A stretch of 64,000 nt of DNA from contig NZ_JACZCQ010000001.1 in the NCBI RefSeq assembly GCF_014904705.1, positions 434,001 to 498,000 on the forward strand, written 5' to 3'. Of this stretch, positions 44,562 through 55,199 are shown piece after piece. Position numbers and translations under genes: made by a program. The notes beneath the pieces are model-generated. The model did no database searches. It saw only the letters and a list, made by a program, of their open reading frames with translations, and was not told where the DNA came from. How positions within the stretch are numbered: position 1 is the first letter of the stretch; the number at the start of each line of letters is the position of its first letter. Source of the DNA: Nisaea sediminum (lineage in GTDB: Bacteria; Pseudomonadota; Alphaproteobacteria; Thalassobaculales; Thalassobaculaceae).

Positions 44562-45569
44562 TCAGGCGGGATCCCGCGCCGGCGGCACCTGGCCGGGGCC
44601 GGAGGAAGGCGCTGGACCTGCCGTCGGGGTCTTGGTCGGGGGAGCAGCGTTCGCCCCGCCGAATTTTTCCGTACTCTTCTCCAGCAGGTTCGGCACCAGC
44701 CGTTCGCTGAAGCCGGCGAGCAGGCTCATGAAGGCGAGTTTGTAGATTGCGCTGTCCTCGCCGGGGGTGATCTGCGCCGTGCCGATGAGGGCGCTGACGA
44801 TCCCCGATTTCAGCGTGATGTGCAGAACGACGGCACCGAGGATGCCGACCAGCATGCGCTGCACGGCGTAGGTGATGTTGATGGTCAGGCTCGCCGCCGG
44901 ATCGATCGCGAGGCCGCGGAGGCCGATCGCGGTCGAGAGGAGAGCGCCGAGACAGCCCATCACCGCCGCGACCGACAGCTGGAAGGTTTGCAGGCCGAGG
45001 ATCGTGTCCGTGTGCGCCGGGGTCATTCCGTCCGTATAGATCGCCAGCGCAACCGTGATCTCCAGCGCCGCGAGCGCGCAGATCGAGAAATAGAGCACCC
45101 GCAGCACATTGCCGAAGCGCTTCGCGAGACGCTGGCTGAGGTCGGCGATGGTCTTCCGCCCTTCGTCGGGCTGCCCGTCCAGTGCCTGGGCGATGCCGCG
45201 CGCGGTCTCCCGCTCGCAATAGGCAAGCTGGGGGTCGTCGCGTGCGCCGAGGCGCCGCCACAGCCAGGTGATCCATCGCGCCCAGCCGTTCTTCAGCATC
45301 TCGATCTGCTGATTGAGCTCGGCAAGCTCCGGGCCGAGCGACATATAGTCCTGCCGCTGCTTTCTTGCTGTTTCGGCATCGTCGGAGAATTGCGGGCTGA
45401 TGCCCTTCTCGGTCTTGTAGATCTTGAAGTCCCGGACCGCCCAGAGCACGTCGACCACCATCCGGCCGCGCTTGTCGGGCGCCCCGGTTTGAAGGTGGCT
45501 CAGCGGGAAATCCCCCGCAGGCGCCGGCCTGTCCGGGATTTGTCCGCCTGGGCGGCTCGTTTCCGTCAT
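44562..45569 (-). CDS. Membrane protein of unknown function
   Basis: Protein of 335 residues. An N-terminal soluble part (to about 150), then about four membrane segments: VLRVLYFSICALAALEITVALAIY, LSVAAVMGCLGALLSTAIGL, RMLVGILGAVVLHITL and a C-terminal IYKLAFMSLLAGFSERLVPNLLEK. The last stretch, AGFSERLVPNLL, recurs in unrelated bacterial membrane proteins of unknown role. The C-terminal tail is Pro/Ala rich. Stands alone between the histidine kinase and the DMT transporter. Confidence 0.8.
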   Translation of the reverse strand: MTETSRPGGQIPDRPAPAGDFPLSHLQTGAPDKRGRMVVDVLWAVRDFKIYKTEKGISPQFSDDAETARKQRQDYMSLGPELAELNQQIEMLKNGWARWITWLWRRLGARDDPQLAYCERETARGIAQALDGQPDEGRKTIADLSQRLAKRFGNVLRVLYFSICALAALEITVALAIYTDGMTPAHTDTILGLQTFQLSVAAVMGCLGALLSTAIGLRGLAIDPAASLTINITYAVQRMLVGILGAVVLHITLKSGIVSALIGTAQITPGEDSAIYKLAFMSLLAGFSERLVPNLLEKSTEKFGGANAAPPTKTPTAGPAPSSGPGQVPPARDPA

Positions 45570-45680
45570 CTCGGGTCCGGTCCGGTTGAGTGCCTCCTGA
45601 AGACGCTCAGGCGGCCGGTTGGTGAATGGCCGGGAGGCGGACGAAGAAATCAGATTGTGTCGGAGGTCGGGTTTTCATAA

Positions 45681-45700
45681 TATAGATATAGACATCTATA
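45681..45700. promoter_or_regulatory. Inverted repeat (possible operator) before the DMT transporter
   Basis: TATAGAT-N6-ATCTATA is a perfect 7-bp inverted repeat in a short AT-rich island, 50 nt before the transporter start. It looks like a repressor or activator site overlapping the promoter. Confidence 0.45.
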
Positions 45701-45750
45701 CAAATTAGCATCCGCATCCATTCACCGTGTACCTGCCTCAAGGAGATCGC

Positions 45751-46599
45751 ATGTCGACCACCGTCTTTCTGGCCGTGATTGGAGCGGCACTTCTGCACGC
45801 GTCCTGGAATGCGCTGGTGAAGGGCGGATCCGACAAGCTGATGGCGATGGCTGCCGTCGTTCTCGGACATTTGCCTTTCGCGGCCGGCGGGCTTCTGATC
45901 GCCCCGGTGCCGGATGTGGCATCATTGCCGTATCTCGCCGCAGGCATCGCGCTCCATGTCGGCTACCAGCTTTTCCTGCTGGGATCCTACAATCATGGCG
46001 ACCTGACCCAAGTGTATCCGATCGCCCGGGGATCTGCCCCGCTGATCGTGGCCGCGATCTCGATCGTGTTTCTCGGCACGGTCCTGAACCAGATCGAGCT
46101 TTGCGCCATTCTCCTGATTGGCGCCGGGATCATCAGCCTTGCGCTTGTCCGGCGCGCCGACGGGCAGCGTAACGGCAAGGCGGCGGTGCTGGCGCTCGTA
46201 ACCGGATGTTTCATCGCGTCCTATTCGCTCGTCGACGGGCTCGGCGCACGGCTCGCAGGAACCTCGCTCGGTTTCTATGCCTGGCTGTCCCTTGGGAACG
46301 GGGTGATCATGGCCGGATACCTGGCGCTTCGGCAGCCTGATGCTTTCATCCGCATGGCGCGGAACGGCAAGATGCTCTTCCTCGTCGGAGGCGGCGCGTC
46401 CTTCGTTGCCTATGCGCTCGTCACATGGGCCTTCACGGAGGCGCCGATCGCGCTGGTGACGGCACTCCGGGAGACCAGCATCGTCTTCGCCCTCCTGATC
46501 GGGGTCTTCTTCCTGAAGGAGCGTCTTGACCTGATGAAGGTCGCCTCGACCATGACGACGCTCGCCGGTGCCGCGCTGCTCCGTCTTGCCCGTCTCTGA
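45751..46599 (+). CDS. DMT-family (EamA) transporter
   Basis: Inner-membrane protein of 282 residues with about ten membrane segments and two EamA repeats (FLAVIGAALLHASWNALVKGG; GCFIASYSLVDGLGARLAGTS). HASWNALVKGG near the start and ALRETSIVFALLIGVFFLKERL near the end are usual in the family. The substrate cannot be read from sequence. ATG 45751 follows CAAGGAGA. Confidence 0.9.
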   Translation: MSTTVFLAVIGAALLHASWNALVKGGSDKLMAMAAVVLGHLPFAAGGLLIAPVPDVASLPYLAAGIALHVGYQLFLLGSYNHGDLTQVYPIARGSAPLIVAAISIVFLGTVLNQIELCAILLIGAGIISLALVRRADGQRNGKAAVLALVTGCFIASYSLVDGLGARLAGTSLGFYAWLSLGNGVIMAGYLALRQPDAFIRMARNGKMLFLVGGGASFVAYALVTWAFTEAPIALVTALRETSIVFALLIGVFFLKERLDLMKVASTMTTLAGAALLRLARL

Positions 46600-46665
46600 C
46601 GAAGTGGGGTGCGGTTCATTCAGCGCGCTTGACCCTTTGCCCGGACGCTGTGACAACTCCTCCCC

Positions 46666-47844
46666 ATGTTCTCGAATTTCTTCTACGAGCTGAAGCGCGC
46701 CGACGTGCCGGTCTCCGTCAAGGAGTACCTGACGCTGCTCGAGGCCGTTAAGGCGGGGCTCGGCAACTACGCGGTCACCGATTTCTACTATCTCTCCCGC
46801 GCCACCCTGGTGAAGGACGAGCGCCATCTCGACCGCTTCGACCAGGTCTTCGGCCATGTCTTCAAGGGGCTGGAATATCTCTCCGACCTGTTCGGCAAGG
46901 AGATCCCGGAGGAATGGCTGCGCAAGATGGCGGAGCTCAACCTCACCGAGGAGGAAAAGGCCGAGATCGAGGCCATGGGCGGCTGGGAAAAGCTCATGGA
47001 GACCCTCAAGCAGCGCATGGAGGAGCAGGAGAAGCGCCACCAGGGCGGCAACAAGTGGATCGGCACCGCCGGCCGCAGCCCCTTCGGCGCTTACGGCTAC
47101 AATCCCGAAGGCGTGCGCATCGGCCAGGACGGCAACCGCAACAACCGCGCGGTGAAGGTCTGGGACAAGCGCGAGTTCCGCAATCTCGACGATACGGTCG
47201 AGATCGGCACCCGGAACATCAAGATGGCGCTCCGTAAACTGCGCCGCTTCGCCCGGTCCGGCGCCGCGACCGAGCTCGACATGAGCGATACGATCCGCTC
47301 GACCGCGCGCAACGGCGGCTATCTCGACCTGAAGATGCGCCCGGAACGGCACAATACCGTGAACGTGCTGCTCTTCCTCGATGTCGGCGGCTCCATGGAC
47401 CCCTACACCAAGGTCATGGAGGAGCTGTTCTCGGCCGCCCGGTCCGAGTTTAAGCATCTCGAATATTTCTACTTCCACAATTGTCCCTACGAGAAAGTCT
47501 GGAAGGACAACTGGCGCCGCCATGTCGACGCCACCCAGACCTTCGACCTGCTGCATACCTACGGGCCGGAATACAAAGCGATCTTCGTCGGCGACGCCTC
47601 GATGAGCCCGTACGAGATCGCCATGCCCGGCGGCAGCGTCGAGCATATGAACCAGGAGGCGGGCGGGGTCTGGATGCAGCGCCTGACCGGGCATTTCCGG
47701 CGCTCCGCCTGGCTCAATCCGACGCCGGAGAAATACTGGCACTATACCCAGTCGATAAGCATGATCCGCGAGCTCATGGAGGACCGCATGTTCCCGCTCA
47801 CCCTCGACGGCCTCGACCGCGCGATCAAGGAGCTCATGGCGTGA
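46666..47844 (+). CDS. CoxE-like VWA domain protein
   Basis: Protein of 392 residues, MFSNFFYELKRADVPVSVKEYLTLLEAVKAG onward. The C-terminal VWA domain has the MIDAS-like DVGGSMDPY (Ser/Gly variant of DxSxS) and later IFVGDASMSPYEI. It belongs with MoxR ATPases such as the one at 41936. The NlpC/P60 gene starts within its stop codon, so the two are coupled. Confidence 0.9.
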   Translation: MFSNFFYELKRADVPVSVKEYLTLLEAVKAGLGNYAVTDFYYLSRATLVKDERHLDRFDQVFGHVFKGLEYLSDLFGKEIPEEWLRKMAELNLTEEEKAEIEAMGGWEKLMETLKQRMEEQEKRHQGGNKWIGTAGRSPFGAYGYNPEGVRIGQDGNRNNRAVKVWDKREFRNLDDTVEIGTRNIKMALRKLRRFARSGAATELDMSDTIRSTARNGGYLDLKMRPERHNTVNVLLFLDVGGSMDPYTKVMEELFSAARSEFKHLEYFYFHNCPYEKVWKDNWRRHVDATQTFDLLHTYGPEYKAIFVGDASMSPYEIAMPGGSVEHMNQEAGGVWMQRLTGHFRRSAWLNPTPEKYWHYTQSISMIRELMEDRMFPLTLDGLDRAIKELMA

Positions 47845-48722
47845 AGATCGATCCCTTCGACCCCCGTCTGACGCCGGCGCGCGCGGACATCGCCGCCGAC
47901 TTCCTCGAAGCCGAGATCGAGGCACCGAAATATGTGAAGGGCGAGCCTTGCCGGGTCCTGCGCGGCACGCTTTCGGTGCGCGAGAAGCCGGAGGCCGCAG
48001 CGCGTCAATCGACCGAACTGCTCTTCAACGAGCGCTTCATCGTCTACGAGCGCAAGGACGGCTGGGCCTGGGGCCAGAACCAGACGGACGGCTATGTCGG
48101 CTATGTCCGCGAGGACGGGCTCGGGCCCGATACCGACGCGCCCTACAGCAACGAGATCCAGGCGCTGCGCTCCTATGTCTTCCCGGAGCCGGACCTGAAG
48201 ACCATCCCGCTCGACATGCTGCATCTCTCGACGCGGGTCCGGGTGACGGAGGAGAGCGGCAAGTATTCCCGCATTGACTACGGCAGTGGCGGCGGCTGGA
48301 TCTACACGCCGCATCTCTGCGGGCTCTCGGAAGTCGAGCCGGACTATCTCTCGACGGCGGAACTCTTCATGGGCGCGCCTTACGGCTGGGGCGGGCGCTC
48401 CAGCTTCGGGCTCGACTGCTCGGCGCTGGTGCAACTGGCGCTCGCCCGTGCCGGGATCACCGCGCCGCGCGACAGCGACATGCAGGAAGCGGCGGTCGGC
48501 GAGGTGGTCGAGGGCGGTCTGGATGCGGCGGAGCCGGGCGACCTGCTCTTCACCGCGGGCCACGTCATGTTCCTCGCCGAGCCGGGCATCCTGTTGCATG
48601 CCAACGGTCACCACATGGCGGTGGCCTACGAGGCGCTGACGGATTTCATGGACCGCACGAAGGACATGGACATCCCGATCCGGACGATCCGGCGGCTGCC
48701 GTCTATCCCACCGATCGGATGA
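47841..48722 (+). CDS. NlpC/P60 family cysteine peptidase
   Basis: Protein of 293 residues. SH3-like domains in the first 160 residues (RGTLSVREKPEAAARQ.., DGWAWGQNQTDGYVGYVRED), then the NlpC/P60 domain with Cys near 193 (FGLDCSALVQLALARAG) and His near 241 (TAGHVMFLAEPG). It probably cuts peptidoglycan stem peptides, though no signal peptide is visible. Start GTG 47841 overlaps the VWA stop. The 3' end overlaps the convergent phosphatase gene by 20 nt. Confidence 0.92.
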   Translation: MKIDPFDPRLTPARADIAADFLEAEIEAPKYVKGEPCRVLRGTLSVREKPEAAARQSTELLFNERFIVYERKDGWAWGQNQTDGYVGYVREDGLGPDTDAPYSNEIQALRSYVFPEPDLKTIPLDMLHLSTRVRVTEESGKYSRIDYGSGGGWIYTPHLCGLSEVEPDYLSTAELFMGAPYGWGGRSSFGLDCSALVQLALARAGITAPRDSDMQEAAVGEVVEGGLDAAEPGDLLFTAGHVMFLAEPGILLHANGHHMAVAYEALTDFMDRTKDMDIPIRTIRRLPSIPPIG

Positions 48723-49302
48723 ACGTCTCGCGTCCGTCTTCCAGGACGTAGAAGCCGTCCTGGGGCCGGTCGAGCGCGAAGCATTCCTCTTCCGACAGCC
48801 CGAGATGGACTCCGCGCATCACCTTGTTGAGCACCCCGTGCGCGACGATCAGGTGCGTCCCGCCCTGTTGTCTCAGCTCTTCCAGAAACGGCCTGACCCT
48901 GCGGCGGACCATCTCCGTACTCTCGCCGCCCGGATGCTGGAAGTTCCACGGATCGGCCTTGCGCTTGGCCGCCAGTTCCGGGAAATCCCGGTCGAGCAGC
49001 TCCCATCCCGGATAACCGTCATGTTCGCCAAGAGTGATCTCCTTCAGCCGCGCATCGAAGCGGATCTCCGCGTAGGGGAGGCCCGCGATCTCGCAGATGA
49101 TCGCCGCTGTCTGGCGGGTCCGGCCGAGCGGGCTCGCATGCAGAGACAAGGTCTCGCCGGACGAGATCCCGGCGAGCTTGCGCCCGTAGGCTTCCGCCTG
49201 ACGGATGCCGTTCAGGGTCAGGGGCGAGTCGAGGTGACCCTGCAACCTGCCTTCCCTGTTCCAGACAGTCTCTCCGTGGCGGATCAGGTAGATCTTTGTC
49301 AT
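48703..49302 (-). CDS. Histidine phosphatase (phosphoglycerate mutase-like)
   Basis: Protein of 199 residues with the phospho-His motif YLIRHGETVWNREGRLQGHLDSPL, LHASPLGRTRQTAAI and the second His in LIVAHGVLNKVMRG. Acts as a small-molecule or protein phosphatase; the substrate is not predictable. ATG 49302 is chosen since MTKIYLIRHGE is the usual start; the frame is open to 49374. Confidence 0.92.
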   Translation of the reverse strand: MTKIYLIRHGETVWNREGRLQGHLDSPLTLNGIRQAEAYGRKLAGISSGETLSLHASPLGRTRQTAAIICEIAGLPYAEIRFDARLKEITLGEHDGYPGWELLDRDFPELAAKRKADPWNFQHPGGESTEMVRRRVRPFLEELRQQGGTHLIVAHGVLNKVMRGVHLGLSEEECFALDRPQDGFYVLEDGRETFIRSVG

Positions 49303-49436
49303 CGCGCGCGCCGTTTCCGATTTAATACCGCTAATGTATGGCATCGGTTTTATGGGGTTGTGGGGCGGCGGCAAAGGGCTAAAGTTCGCCGGTGGCGCGC
49401 TCTGGCGGCCTTTATTCCGACATGCAGGATTGAGTT

Positions 49437-50633
49437 ATGCTGATGAATGCCGCGCCCGATTTCGGCCCGATGAACCCTCTCGTCGAAGGCCTCAAGGAAA
49501 CCGCGATCGTCGAGGTTGCGCAGCACGGCTGGGACCGGCAGGGCCTGATCCCGCTCTGGTTCGGCGAAGGTGACCTGCCGACGCCGGGCTTCATCACCGA
49601 GGCGGCGGCGGACGCAATGCGCCGCGGCGAGACCTTCTATACCGACCAGCGCGGCATCCTCGATCTCCGGAAAGAGATCGCGGCCTACATGAACCGGACC
49701 TTCAAGCTGGAGGACGGCCTTGCGCTCGATACCGAGCGGGTAAGCCTCACCACCGGCGGCATGTCCTCGCTCTCGATTGCCATGCAGATGATCCTCGAGG
49801 CCGGCGACGAGGTCGTGGTGATCGGCCCGATCTGGCCGAACATCTATTCGACGGTCGAGATCAACGGCGGCACGAGCGTGCATGTCTCGCTCACCTTGCG
49901 GGACGACGACTGGCATCTCGACATGGAGGAGCTGTTCGCCGCCGTCACCGACAAGACCAAGGCGATCTTCGTTAACTCGCCAGGCAATCCGACCGGCTGG
50001 CTGATGGAGCGGGAGCAGCAGCAGCAACTGCTTGATTTCGCGCGCGAGCGGGGGATCTGGGTGATCTCCGACGAGGTCTATCACCAGCTCGTCTTCGATC
50101 GCGATGTGGCGCCGTCCTTCCTCGAGATCGCGGAGCCGACGGACCGGCTCTTCGTGATCAACTCCTTCTCCAAGTCCTGGATGATGACCGGCTGGCGCCT
50201 CGGCTGGCTGACCCATCCGGCCGGGCTCGGCCTGACGGTCGCCAAGCTGGTGCAGATCGTCACCTCCGGCGTGCCGCAGTTCCTGCATCGCGGCGCCATT
50301 GTGGCCATGCGGGAAGGGGACGACGTGATCAAACAGCTTCGCGCCCGCTGCCTCGCCGGCCGCGACATCGTGTTCGACCGGCTCGAAGCCTGGCCGCGCA
50401 TCCGCGCTGCGCGCCCTAAGGCGGCCTTCTATGCCTTCTTCGCGGTCGAGGGCATGACGGACTCGGTCGCCGCCTGCAAGGAGATCATCGACAAATGCAA
50501 TGTCGGCCTCGCGCCGGGCGCCGCCTTCGGTCCGGCAGGCGAGGGCTATCTCCGGCTCTGCTACGCCTCGGCGCCGGAGCGGCTGAAATCGGCGATGGAT
50601 GCGCTGGAAGGCGTGCTCGGCGGGAAGGCCTGA
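49437..50633 (+). CDS. PLP-dependent aminotransferase, class I/II
   Basis: Protein of 398 residues. PLP Lys near 246 in FVINSFSKSWMMTGWRLGWLTHP, NSPGNPTGWLMEREQQQQLLDFAR, SDEVYHQLVFD and the C-terminal Arg region EGYLRLCYASAPERL. It is most like aspartate/aromatic type aminotransferases of fold type I; the substrate is not clear. ATG 49437 or 49443 are both possible starts. Confidence 0.93.
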   Translation: MLMNAAPDFGPMNPLVEGLKETAIVEVAQHGWDRQGLIPLWFGEGDLPTPGFITEAAADAMRRGETFYTDQRGILDLRKEIAAYMNRTFKLEDGLALDTERVSLTTGGMSSLSIAMQMILEAGDEVVVIGPIWPNIYSTVEINGGTSVHVSLTLRDDDWHLDMEELFAAVTDKTKAIFVNSPGNPTGWLMEREQQQQLLDFARERGIWVISDEVYHQLVFDRDVAPSFLEIAEPTDRLFVINSFSKSWMMTGWRLGWLTHPAGLGLTVAKLVQIVTSGVPQFLHRGAIVAMREGDDVIKQLRARCLAGRDIVFDRLEAWPRIRAARPKAAFYAFFAVEGMTDSVAACKEIIDKCNVGLAPGAAFGPAGEGYLRLCYASAPERLKSAMDALEGVLGGKA

Positions 50634-50699
50634 GGCTTTCCCGGCGAATCCGGCTCGGCTATAGTCGGATAAGGCAGGCAATGATCCGAGGTATCCGAC

Positions 50700-50972
50700 A
50701 TGGCACTTCCCCCAAGCGGACCGGGTAACGGCGGCGTCGGAGATATCCGCGGTCGCGTGCAGCGTCCGGCCGTGCGCCGTCCGGCGCGGGTCGCGCCGGC
50801 AGAGGAGACGCCGCGGATCGCCCCGAGCGCTCCCGAGCGCGGCTTCCGGCTCCGGACCGCGACGACGGATGCCGATATCGACCGCCAGATCGCCCGGCTG
50901 ATGACACTGATCGCCAATGACAATATCGATCCCGACGCACCTCCCGGCTCCTATATCAACTTTCTGATCTGA
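50700..50972 (+). CDS. Small protein of unknown function
   Basis: Protein of 90 residues. The first 50 are Pro/Arg/Ala rich and likely disordered; the last 40 (TDADIDRQIARLMTLIANDNIDPDAPPGSYINFLI) are helical and end in a hydrophobic motif. It is in the same direction as its neighbours and 27 nt before the nitrilase gene. No family recognised; expression is unproven. Confidence 0.55.
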   Translation: MALPPSGPGNGGVGDIRGRVQRPAVRRPARVAPAEETPRIAPSAPERGFRLRTATTDADIDRQIARLMTLIANDNIDPDAPPGSYINFLI

Positions 50973-50999
50973 TCTCGCTGTTCGGGACGGAGAGCGCGC

Positions 51000-51800
51000 A
51001 TGCTCCGGATGGCGACTGCCCAGTCCCTGATCACATCCGATCCGGACAAGAATGCGCGAGAACTCTGCGCTCTGATCCGCCAAGCCGCGGCCGCCGGTGC
51101 AGATTGCATTCATTTTTCCGAAGCGGCCCTGTCCGGTTATGTGAAGGCCCAGATCAAGAGCTGGGCCGATGTTGACTGGGAGGCTGTCGACACAGCGCTG
51201 GACACGGTGCGCGCATGCTGCGCCGAGACAGGCCTCTGGGCCATTGTAGGCTGCAACCATCGCCATCCGGATCTGTCCCGCCCGCTGAACAGCCTTTATG
51301 TCGTCGACGATCACGGCAGGCTCGCGGAACGCTACGACAAGCGCTTCTGCTCGAATACCGAGATCACGGACTGGTACGCCGCCGGCAGTCGTTCGGTTAC
51401 GGTCGATATCAAAGGGATCCGGCTCGGTTTCCTGATCTGTATCGAGGTCCAGTTTCCCGAACTTTTCCTGGAATATGAGCGGCTTGGCGTGGATTGCCTC
51501 TGCCTTTCGTCCGGAGACGAAAGCAGGATGTTCCGGATCCAGGCCCAGGGGCATGCGGCCTGCAACTGCTACTGGATCAGCTACTCGGTCTCCGCAAATA
51601 AGCGCGACCGGCAGCCGTCATGCCTGATTGGTCCCGATGGTCACATCGTTGCCGGGGAAGAGCCCGACGAGTCCCGCCTGACTGTCTGTTCCATCGATCC
51701 ATCGGATCCCAAATGGGACATCCCCCTGACCAAGGCGCGGCCCTGGCGGCGAAAGGCGCGCGAGGGCGAAATCTATCGCGGGCACAGATTGAGCAGCTAG
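51000..51800 (+). CDS. Carbon-nitrogen hydrolase (nitrilase family)
   Basis: Protein of 266 residues with the Glu-Lys-Cys triad: Glu41 (HFSEAALSGY), Lys114 (RYDKRFC), Cys147 (LICIEVQFPEL). It hydrolyses a C-N bond of an amide or carbamoyl type; the substrate is unknown. ATG 51000 (MLRMATAQ) is the natural family start. Confidence 0.92.
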   Translation: MLRMATAQSLITSDPDKNARELCALIRQAAAAGADCIHFSEAALSGYVKAQIKSWADVDWEAVDTALDTVRACCAETGLWAIVGCNHRHPDLSRPLNSLYVVDDHGRLAERYDKRFCSNTEITDWYAAGSRSVTVDIKGIRLGFLICIEVQFPELFLEYERLGVDCLCLSSGDESRMFRIQAQGHAACNCYWISYSVSANKRDRQPSCLIGPDGHIVAGEEPDESRLTVCSIDPSDPKWDIPLTKARPWRRKAREGEIYRGHRLSS

Positions 51801-51851
51801 CGGCACGTTGACCTATTGTCGGCCTTGAGGGGCTCGGCTAACTTCCATCCC

Positions 51852-53840
<1,989 letters not shown>

Positions 53841-53855
53841 GGGATGCATCGCCGG

Positions 53856-53890
53856 GGCGGTTTTGCAGGGGTTTTTCCCTTGCAACCGCC
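53856..53890 (+). other. Hairpin after the PccA-type gene
   Basis: GGCGGTT..GCA.GGG pairs with CCC.TGCAACCGCC around a GTTTTT loop, 16 nt after the stop. The stem has a small bulge and no trailing T-run, so it is an imperfect terminator at best. Confidence 0.4.
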
Positions 53891-53921
53891 TCCGAAACCC
53901 ACTAAGACAGCGCCCCTGAGA

Positions 53922-53938
53922 TTGCACCGTCGGTGCAA
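53922..53938 (+). promoter_or_regulatory. Leader hairpin of rpmF
   Basis: TTGCACC-GTC-GGTGCAA, a perfect 7-bp stem with a 3-nt loop, 28 nt before the rpmF start. A ribosomal-protein autoregulatory leader is possible but not shown. Confidence 0.4.
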
Positions 53939-53965
53939 CTATGCCGACGAACCGAGGATAGAACG

Positions 53966-54151
53966 ATGGCTGTTCCTAAGAGGAAAACGACCCCGTCCAA
54001 GCGTGGCATGCGCCGGGCGCACGACCGGGTGAAATCCGATGCGTATGTGGAAAGCCCGGATACCGGTGAACTGCACCGTCCGCACCACATCGATCTGAAG
54101 ACCGGCATGTATCGCGGCCGCCAGGTTCTGAAAGTCAAAGACGCTTTCTGA
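53966..54151 (+). CDS. rpmF: 50S ribosomal protein L32
   Basis: Ribosomal protein of 61 residues, [20 protein letters not shown], then [22 protein letters not shown]. No CxxC zinc pair is seen, as in other alphaproteobacterial L32. ATG 53966 follows CGAGGAT. Confidence 0.98.
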   Translation: MAVPKRKTTPSKRGMRRAHDRVKSDAYVESPDTGELHRPHHIDLKTGMYRGRQVLKVKDAF

Positions 54152-54177
54152 GACCGGCACGGATACGTGTTGCGAAG

Positions 54178-54203
54178 AGGCCCCTCCCGAGGGGCCTTTT
54201 TCC
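54178..54203 (+). terminator. Terminator of rpmF
   Basis: AGGCCCCTC, CC, GAGGGGCCT and TTTT, 27 nt after the stop. Confidence 0.93.
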
Positions 54204-54256
54204 GTTTCGGGGCCGGCGCTATCGTCTCTCCGTAATCGAGCGCGGGGGAGGGCGTG

Positions 54257-55138
54257 ATGGGGCAGGCAACGAAACTGCGGGAACGGCTGGGCGAGGATCG
54301 GATCCTGACGATCCCCGGCTGTTTCGATGCGATGAGCGCGAAGCTGGTCGAGAAGGCCGGCTTCGAGGCGGCCTATGTCAGCGGCTACGCCGTGAGCGCC
54401 ACGCAGATCGGCCTGCCGGACGCGGGACTGCTCTCCTATAAGGAAATCCTCGACCAGGCGCGGGACATCGCCGGCGCCGTCTCGCTCCCGTTGATCGGCG
54501 ATGCGGATACCGGCTTCGGCAATCCGGTCAATGTCCGCCGCACCGTGAAGGGCTTCGCGGACGCGGGTATCGCCTGCGTGATGCTGGAGGATCAGGTCTT
54601 CCCGAAACGCTGCGGCTTCGCCAAGGGCGTCGAGGTGGTCCCGCGCGACGAGGCGACGACCCGGCTCCGCGCCGCGCTCGACATGCGGGACGAGATCCGG
54701 GCCGAAGGCGGCGACATCCTGATCCTCGCCCGCACCGACAGCCGCGTCGCGGAAGGTCTGGAAGAGGCGCTCTGGCGCTGCGAGGCCTTCGCCGAGATGG
54801 GCGCCGACATCGTCTATTTCGAAGGCCCGCAGGAACGTGGCGAGATGGAGGAGCTCTGCCGCCGCGTCGCCGTGCCGAAACTGCTCGCCCAACTCGAACG
54901 GGAAGGCCGGCCGTTGCTGAGCCCGGCGGAGGCCGAAGCGATCGGCTATGACTGCCTGCTCTTCGGCGTGACCCTGCTCAACGTCTCGCTCCGCGCCATG
55001 CGCGACGCGCTCTCCCTGATGGCCAACGGAGCGCATCCGGGACCGGACCGGCTGCTCACCTTCGACGAGCTCTACGAGACGGTCGGCTTCGACTGGTATT
55101 ACGGGTTGGAAAAGAAATATGGCCCGGATGGGGATTAG
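54257..55138 (+). CDS. PEP mutase / isocitrate lyase family enzyme
   Basis: Protein of 293 residues with the alpha/beta barrel of the family: LTIPGCFDAMSAKLVEKAGFEAAYVSG, GDADTGFGNPVNVRRTVKGFADAGIACVMLEDQ, the loop PKRCGF with the catalytic Cys of lyases, and ILARTDSRV. It could be a methylisocitrate lyase-like or oxaloacetate decarboxylase-like enzyme. ATG 54257 is preferred over GTG 54254. The adjacent PccA-type gene is compatible with propionate metabolism but does not prove it. Confidence 0.9.
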   Translation: MGQATKLRERLGEDRILTIPGCFDAMSAKLVEKAGFEAAYVSGYAVSATQIGLPDAGLLSYKEILDQARDIAGAVSLPLIGDADTGFGNPVNVRRTVKGFADAGIACVMLEDQVFPKRCGFAKGVEVVPRDEATTRLRAALDMRDEIRAEGGDILILARTDSRVAEGLEEALWRCEAFAEMGADIVYFEGPQERGEMEELCRRVAVPKLLAQLEREGRPLLSPAEAEAIGYDCLLFGVTLLNVSLRAMRDALSLMANGAHPGPDRLLTFDELYETVGFDWYYGLEKKYGPDGD

Positions 55139-55159
55139 GGCCGCTCACTCTTCTATGGA

Positions 55160-55189
55160 CGTCATCCCGGCGCGTTGGCCGGGATGACG
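55160..55189. repeat. Perfect 12-bp inverted repeat between convergent genes
   Basis: CGTCATCCCGGC and GCCGGGATGACG with a 6-nt loop. Similar GTCATCCCGGC palindromes are scattered through many alphaproteobacterial genomes, so this is probably a dispersed repeat; it could also terminate both genes, but no T-run follows. Confidence 0.7.
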
Positions 55190-55199
55190 AATCAGGGTT

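Noticed and set aside
49350-51554. Long open frame (734 residues) on the minus strand over the aminotransferase and nitrilase genes
   Set aside because: Composition is Arg/His/Asp rich with no recognisable domain. It is the shadow of GC-rich coding DNA on the other strand, which carries well-conserved enzymes.
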